64,000 nucleotides of DNA, taken from Amphiura filiformis (taxonomy: Eukaryota; Echinodermata; Ophiuroidea; Amphilepidida; Amphiuridae). The notes below the pieces were generated by a model. The model was not told the origin of the DNA. It worked only from the letters and a program-made list of their open reading frames with translations, and ran no database searches. A program made the translations under genes and the position numbers. Positions within the stretch are counted from its first letter, which is position 1, and each line of letters opens with the position of its first letter. The DNA is taken from assembly GCF_039555335.1 (NCBI RefSeq), contig NW_027305496.1:896001-960000 (forward strand), given 5' to 3'. Positions 60,601-64,000 of this stretch are shown in pieces.

Positions 60601-63585
60601 AATTTATGTGTATCTACCTGACAACTAATGGTCGCTTTGCTTTAAAATAATACAAAAAGTTAGAACAATCAATTAGATATACATATTAAATTGAATTGAA
60701 TAGAATTAATACCAAGATGAAGTCAATATCATGAGTAAAATATTGAGTTCTGATGATTTATTTTCCCCTACCCCTTAATATTTTTCTATGTTATGCTGAT
60801 ATACGAGGGAAATCAACATCAGTTTTTGTTGGGTTTTTTGGTTTTTTAAAACATTTTTTGTCTTTTTCCCAGTGGTTACTCACGTCCTACACATAAATAT
60901 TCACATCAATGGAAACTTAACGGATTTTGTAAATGGAAGTTGGTGCAGTGAAGTGACATATTAAGACATGTACACACACATTCATCCCCTCACCCCCACA
61001 TACCCTATGTACACCCAGCACCCCCCCACACACACACACCCCCTGTCCCACAGACACCCCAACGAACTCATACATATTATAATGATTGGAACTGTTACAA
61101 TAATGTTTCCCCTTGATATGCTTAACATTAAAAACAAAATAAAACATTAAAATTGAAATTAAAAAATTAAAAATGGAAACTGAATCAATTTTGAAAATAT
61201 AAAGTGGTATAGTTGTGAGATTTGAGGCCAATGTCAAACTTTACACATATGGTTAAAAAAATCAGATTACCACTCATTTATGGACTATATACTTCCAAAT
61301 ATGCTCAAATGAAACCTGTTTTTGTTTAAAAATAATACTAGAAAGTTAGGAAAATCATTTAGCTACATATTGATACCAAAATGAATTCAAAATCACGAGT
61401 AAAAGTTGAGTTCTTGGAATTTATATCTCCCCTACCCCTTAATTTTGTCCTATTTTTGGTGATTTTATGCGATTATACGTCCATACATAAAATGACCTGT
61501 TAAAAAAAAGCGATACCACAATTTGAGTCCACTACCTACCTAGCAGTGATCTAGAGGGTCCATACTAACTACCTATGGTGTCAAACCTTGTATGTAGTGG
61601 AGGGTGAACCAAGTCCTTATTTAGGCCCCCTGTGGGATCTTGCTCCTGGACTATATAAATCTAATGATATATTCTTAAAGTGTATGTAGCAGGGAGGAAA
61701 AGCCGACGGTCAATTGAAAATTTTGACCTTTCATATTGAAGATATGGATTTTTTTCCCAAAAAGACCTAATTTTTGTTGTGTTTTGGGAAAAAAAATCCA
61801 TATCTTCAATACGAAAGGTCAAATTTTTCAATTGATCGTCGGCTTTTCATCCCACCTACATACACTTTAAGTATAAATCATCAGATTTATAAAGTTTACT
61901 TTAAGTACTGTTAAATATCAAAAATATCAATTTTAATGATTTGCCATAAAATGTGTATTAAATTGCGAATTTCAAAAATTAAAATTATTTGATATCAGAA
62001 TGACATTCTTCGTATTCAGAATGCAATTCGATATGTCTGATGTGCTCTAATGTCCCAAAATAAATACTGTCCAAACGTTCATACCCCAGCCCTTAACAAT
62101 TCGACTGAAAATTGCAAGCAATTTGGAAGTAACTGGAAGTAACAAATTGGAAACAACTTTTATGTAAACAGATGACTGATTTTTTCAATTGAATACTTTT
62201 TATACCAAAATCAATAATCATAAATCGTCAGGATATCGATTATATTACAGGTGCAAGAAGAGATCGATGACGTCATTGGAAGAGAGCGTCCCCCTACATT
62301 ACCAGATCGCTTACTCTTACCTTACGTTGACGCTACTCTGATGGAGATACAGCGCTTTAGACCCGTTGGTTGCTTTGTTCCACCGAGAGCGGCAAGTGTT
62401 GATACAGAGCTTTCGGGTTACACGATACGAAAAGGTATAATTGAAGACCGAATTAAAAATACTAGTTTGCGTCTGACGTAATGCCAACAAGACCAAAAAT
62501 GCCGTACTGCGCAGGACAGCAACCAATCACAACGCGCCGTTGCCCTGACGTCAGACGCAAACTAGTCTTTTTAATTCGGTCTTCAATAATAACACAGTGC
62601 ACCGTGGAATTCCTATGATGAGTGCAGATGTTTTACTCATATTTTAGTGACGTTTCATCACTACGCTAGTGGTTTCTTCAGACTGACAACTCATCACATC
62701 ATACTGTTTCCTCTTATGGGCAACATGAGCCCTGTGTCTACCGAAAGAAAACACTGGCCAACAACTTCAGTTTTCCTACCACCACCCCTTATATCAAAAG
62801 CTGGGAGTGGTTATAACGCTGTCAGACAGAAGTGATTCGTTTGTAACAAGACATACCCGCCATAAGACAAAACTTACCTCAATTTGAAACGATGACAGTG
62901 AGAAATTAAAAGGCATGGTGGTAGTTCCCTATATAGAGGGCCTATCTGACTCCATAGAGGGCCTATCTGAGTGAGTCACCAGTGTGTTTAAAAAATACGG
63001 GTTTTCTGTCATGAAGCCACGCCGTACCATCAGCAGTATGCTCGTGCACCCATTTGACATTTGACCTAAAAGAACACCATAACGAGGTGCAAATTTGAAT
63101 GCAGGCTATTTACGTGTGCAAATCACAAATTGTCACATACTTTTGCAAATCATCGTTATCTCGGGATAATGTTATTATCGCTAGATATTGTCTCGGGATA
63201 ATTTTATTATCTCGGATAATTTTATTATGGCTAGATATTGTCTCGGGATAATTTTATTATCTCGGGATAATTTTATTATCTCGAGATATTATCTCGGGAT
63301 AATTTTATTGGCTTGAGATAATTTCCGAAAAAAAAAATTAACATCCCAAAAAATATTTTTAACATGTCACTTCAGGGGCTCCGTACTTACGTCTATATGC
63401 AAGCGTGTTGTTATTAATGGTATTGTTAAATCTCGTTGTAGGAACGCAAGTTTGGGTCAATCTATATGCGGTTCTCCAAAGCCCAAAACACTGGAAAGAT
63501 CCTGAAGAATTCATACCAGAACGGTTCCTATCAGCAGATGGGAAGAAGACAGAGACACCGGAAGCTTTTATACCGTTTGGACTAG
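48658..63585 (+). CDS. Cytochrome P450, CYP2 clan (gene C, runs off the window)
   Basis: Six of seven expected exons: 48658-49027, 49650-49927, 53015-53203, 54902-55057, 62251-62434, 63442-63585, with the same GT-AG junctions and phases as genes A and B. Exon 1 is one codon longer, with a [10 protein letters not shown] end. LPPGP, WKSHR, AGTDTT, EIQR and PERF are all present. The heme exon (RRICIGE) should lie beyond 64000, so completeness cannot be judged. Gene C is nearest to gene A at the N-terminus ([13 protein letters not shown]). Introns 2 (3.1 kb) and 4 (7.2 kb) are greatly enlarged by transposable elements, including the 6.6-kb foldback. Whether this intron is spliced efficiently is unknown. 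Confidence 0.92.
50786..51200. repeat. Direct repeats flanking a SINE-like insertion
   Basis: GTTTGAATGT...CATGTTCCAGTGTATG...CGTAAGCCTCTT.CTCTGT occurs at 50789-50840 and again at 51137-51187. The tRNA-like sequence lies between them, so the two copies may be halves of a repeated element. Confidence 0.7.
50890..50970 (+). mobile_element. tRNA-derived SINE head
   Basis: Pol III A box TAGCTCGGTGG (50902-50912) and B box GGTTCAAGTCC (50943-50953) are at tRNA spacing. The D arm and a perfect anticodon stem (CTCGC/GCGAG) fold, with GAC in the anticodon place. The T stem is poor, the acceptor ends do not pair and base 33 is C instead of T, so this is not a working tRNA gene but a SINE-type head or tRNA pseudogene. 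Confidence 0.75.
51535..52598. mobile_element. 1,060-bp inverted-repeat element with TA target (Tc1/mariner-like)
   Basis: The element at 51537-52596 begins GGGTGATTCACA and ends TGTGTGAATCACCC. Its inverted repeats are about 165 bp and it is flanked by TA on both sides, the usual Tc1/mariner target. The interior (51705-52430) has no recognisable transposase, so the copy is non-autonomous. It is in intron 2 of gene C. Confidence 0.88.
53293..53733. mobile_element. 440-bp inverted-repeat element in intron 3 of gene C
   Basis: ACAGAATGTTCTTCT at the left and its inverse at 53715-53729. Further inner matches are GGCCATCTTGGTCGAA, CCATCATCGGAGT and GGTTGATTGGT. The right inverted repeat carries a small extra stretch. 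The interior is non-coding. Confidence 0.85.
56574..58765 (+). repeat. Tandem array of about 205-bp units, left arm
   Basis: Eleven or so units with spacing 194-214 bp, each holding ATGAATTCATTTTGG, ATATGTAGCTA, TCTAGTATTATTTTAAAAGC and AGATAGACATAAAATG. Units at 57380-58640 are nearly identical, showing recent amplification. Confidence 0.92.
58766..59049. other. Unique centre of the foldback element
   Basis: About 280 bp not repeated elsewhere in the window, without a coding frame. It is the loop of the palindrome. Confidence 0.7.
59050..61445 (-). repeat. Tandem array of about 205-bp units, right arm (inverted)
   Basis: Inverse counterparts of the left-arm units, with CCCCTACCCCTTAATATTGTC and AAAAGTTGAGTTATGGCAG at about 205-220 bp spacing. 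Right-arm units agree with one another more than with the left arm, so the arms have evolved separately after forming. A CA-rich stretch (60965-61060) mirrors the GT-rich stretch at 56290-56370. Confidence 0.88.
59271..59539. mobile_element. 263-bp Harbinger/Tourist-like MITE nested in the foldback element
   Basis: The element at 59274-59536 has inverted ends of about 30 bp or more (GGACCGTTCACAAACACTTG) flanked by TTA on both sides. The array unit around it resumes in register (GTCATATTTA | CGCTG), so it inserted into a repeat unit after the array formed. A TTA target is typical of PIF/Harbinger. A G-run lies at 59451-59464. Confidence 0.88.
61675..61870. mobile_element. 188-bp foldback MITE nested near the right end of the 6.6-kb element
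   Basis: AGTGTATGTAG at 61679 returns as CTACATACACT ending at 61866, with nearly full-length pairing (GCCGACG.TCAATTGAAAA, AAGATATGGATTTTTT). TTAA flanks it (61675-61678, 61867-61870). The left arm of the foldback element has no insert at the matching place. Confidence 0.85.
62440..62588. mobile_element. 148-bp foldback MITE just after exon 5 of gene C
   Basis: TTGAAGACCGAATTAAAAA and CTAGTTTGCGTCTGACGT return inverted at 62549-62587. It sits 5 bases after the exon 5 donor, so a pre-mRNA hairpin would form right next to that splice site. Confidence 0.88.
62646..62690 (-). ncRNA. Degenerate hammerhead ribozyme motif
   Basis: On the minus strand the order is CTGAAGA, ACCACT, loop, AGTGAT, GAAA, CGTC, ACTAAAAT. 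This is the same layout and flank as the motif at 15243-15284, but one base of the catalytic core (CTGATGA) is changed and stem II has a mismatch. It marks a second copy of the same element family, probably inactive. Confidence 0.55.
63155..63325. repeat. Tandem repeat of a roughly 20-bp unit
   Basis: About seven imperfect copies of a unit based on TCTCGGGATAATTTTATTA, with TCGCTAGATATTG variants. In intron 5 of gene C. Confidence 0.9.
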
Positions 63586-63710
63586 GTAAATACAGATTGG
63601 TATTGTTTTACGGGGAAATTAGTAAAGGAAAAATGAAAAAAAAATGTCTTTTAACAAAAGTATATTAAGTTGTTTCGTTGCCCCACAAAATATGAAGATG
63701 CGAGTAATTA

Positions 63711-63896
63711 GAGAATAAACGATAGGAATTTTTATTTTGCCTATCCTCTACCGTGTGATAGACGACAGGCAGGTCCAATATTTTGAGTAGTGGATGTCGG
63801 CGCAGCCGGTATCCACTACGATAAAAATATTGGACCTGCCTATCGTCTATCATAGGTAGAGGATAGGCAAAATAAAAATTCCTATCGTTTATTCTC
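63711..63896. mobile_element. 186-bp near-perfect foldback MITE in intron 6 of gene C
   Basis: GAGAATAAACGATAGGAATT at the left is the inverse of the right end at 63877-63896. Pairing continues through GCCTATCCTCTACC and GGCAGGTCCAATATTTT to a small centre near 63800, so almost the whole element is one hairpin. Confidence 0.9.
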
Positions 63897-64000
63897 ATTC
63901 TTAGTCAGTTAAATATTATTTTAATAACTGTAAACAATGTTTTAAGCAAAAACTAAGCTACCGTCATAAAAACTCCCCTCATTATAAAATGAACGAAACT

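Larger units (their letters stand above)
55515..62092. mobile_element. 6.6-kb palindromic foldback element with tandem-repeat arms
   Basis: The left end (TTAAGGG at 55511) and the right end (CCCTTAA at 62090-62096) are inverted copies. The match continues inward through AATTGCATTCTGAATACGAAG, CACTGCTAGGTAGGTAGTGG and GGTGATTTTATGCG-type blocks. The left arm then becomes an array of about 205-bp units, each with AATATTAAGGGGTA.GGGGA (about 55941, then 56574 to 58637, around a dozen copies). The right arm is the inverse array (about 59050 to 61440, fewer copies). A unique centre lies at about 58765-59050. TTAA at both ends is the probable target duplication. No transposase is encoded. The design matches Foldback-type elements such as FB of flies or TU of sea urchins; the family link is inference. 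Confidence 0.85.

Noticed and set aside
55515-62092. Polinton or other large virus-like element, because of the long inverted ends
   Set aside because: No polymerase, integrase, protease or capsid frame exists in it, and the arms are tandem repeats.

Overview
The window is AT-rich, intron-containing animal nuclear DNA. The gene families (CYP2-clan P450s, fibrinogen-like lectins, ShK-domain secreted zincins), the LINE types, the many small inverted-repeat elements, a large foldback element with tandem repeats in its arms, and TTAGGG-type telomeric repeats together suggest a marine invertebrate. A deuterostome such as an echinoderm or hemichordate is the best guess, but the species cannot be fixed from the sequence alone.

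Layout. 1-5.6 kb is repeat-rich: same-orientation pieces of LINEs ending in CATA-type tails, plus a decayed Ty3/gypsy gag-like fossil. 6.2-9.4 kb (minus) holds a fibrinogen-related-domain (FReD) gene that is now a pseudogene: one exon carries a 1-bp frameshift and a 339-bp inverted-repeat transposon with a 9-bp target duplication. 10.3-12.5 kb (minus) is a broken APE-type LINE with an internal duplication. 13.6-18.9 kb (minus) is a secreted metalloprotease gene with two candidate signal-peptide first exons, one catalytic exon and two ShK exons. 19-30 kb has no confident host gene. It contains a 2.15-kb direct duplication in which each copy carries an interstitial telomere tract, long TTTC microsatellites, and several inverted-repeat elements, one with a transposase remnant.

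30.1-63.6 kb (plus) is a tandem array of three closely related CYP2-clan cytochrome P450 genes. All share seven coding exons with the same intron positions and phases as far as each is visible. Gene A (498 codons) and gene B (497 codons) are complete and look functional. Gene C runs off the right edge with its heme-binding exon outside the window. These enzymes are expected to be ER-anchored monooxygenases that take electrons from P450 reductase. The copies are nearly identical in the I-helix, ExxR and heme exons and differ most at the exon 1/exon 2 junction near the first substrate-recognition region, as expected for a diversifying detoxification or lipid-metabolism cluster.

The most unusual structure is a 6.6-kb palindromic foldback element (about 55.5-62.1 kb) in intron 4 of gene C. 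Its arms are arrays of about 205-bp repeats, it has probable TTAA target duplications, and younger small elements are nested inside it. Other points of note are hammerhead-ribozyme motifs typical of Penelope-like elements, a tRNA-derived SINE head, and a transposon insertion in the zincin gene that is dated relative to an intron duplication by a paralogous empty site.
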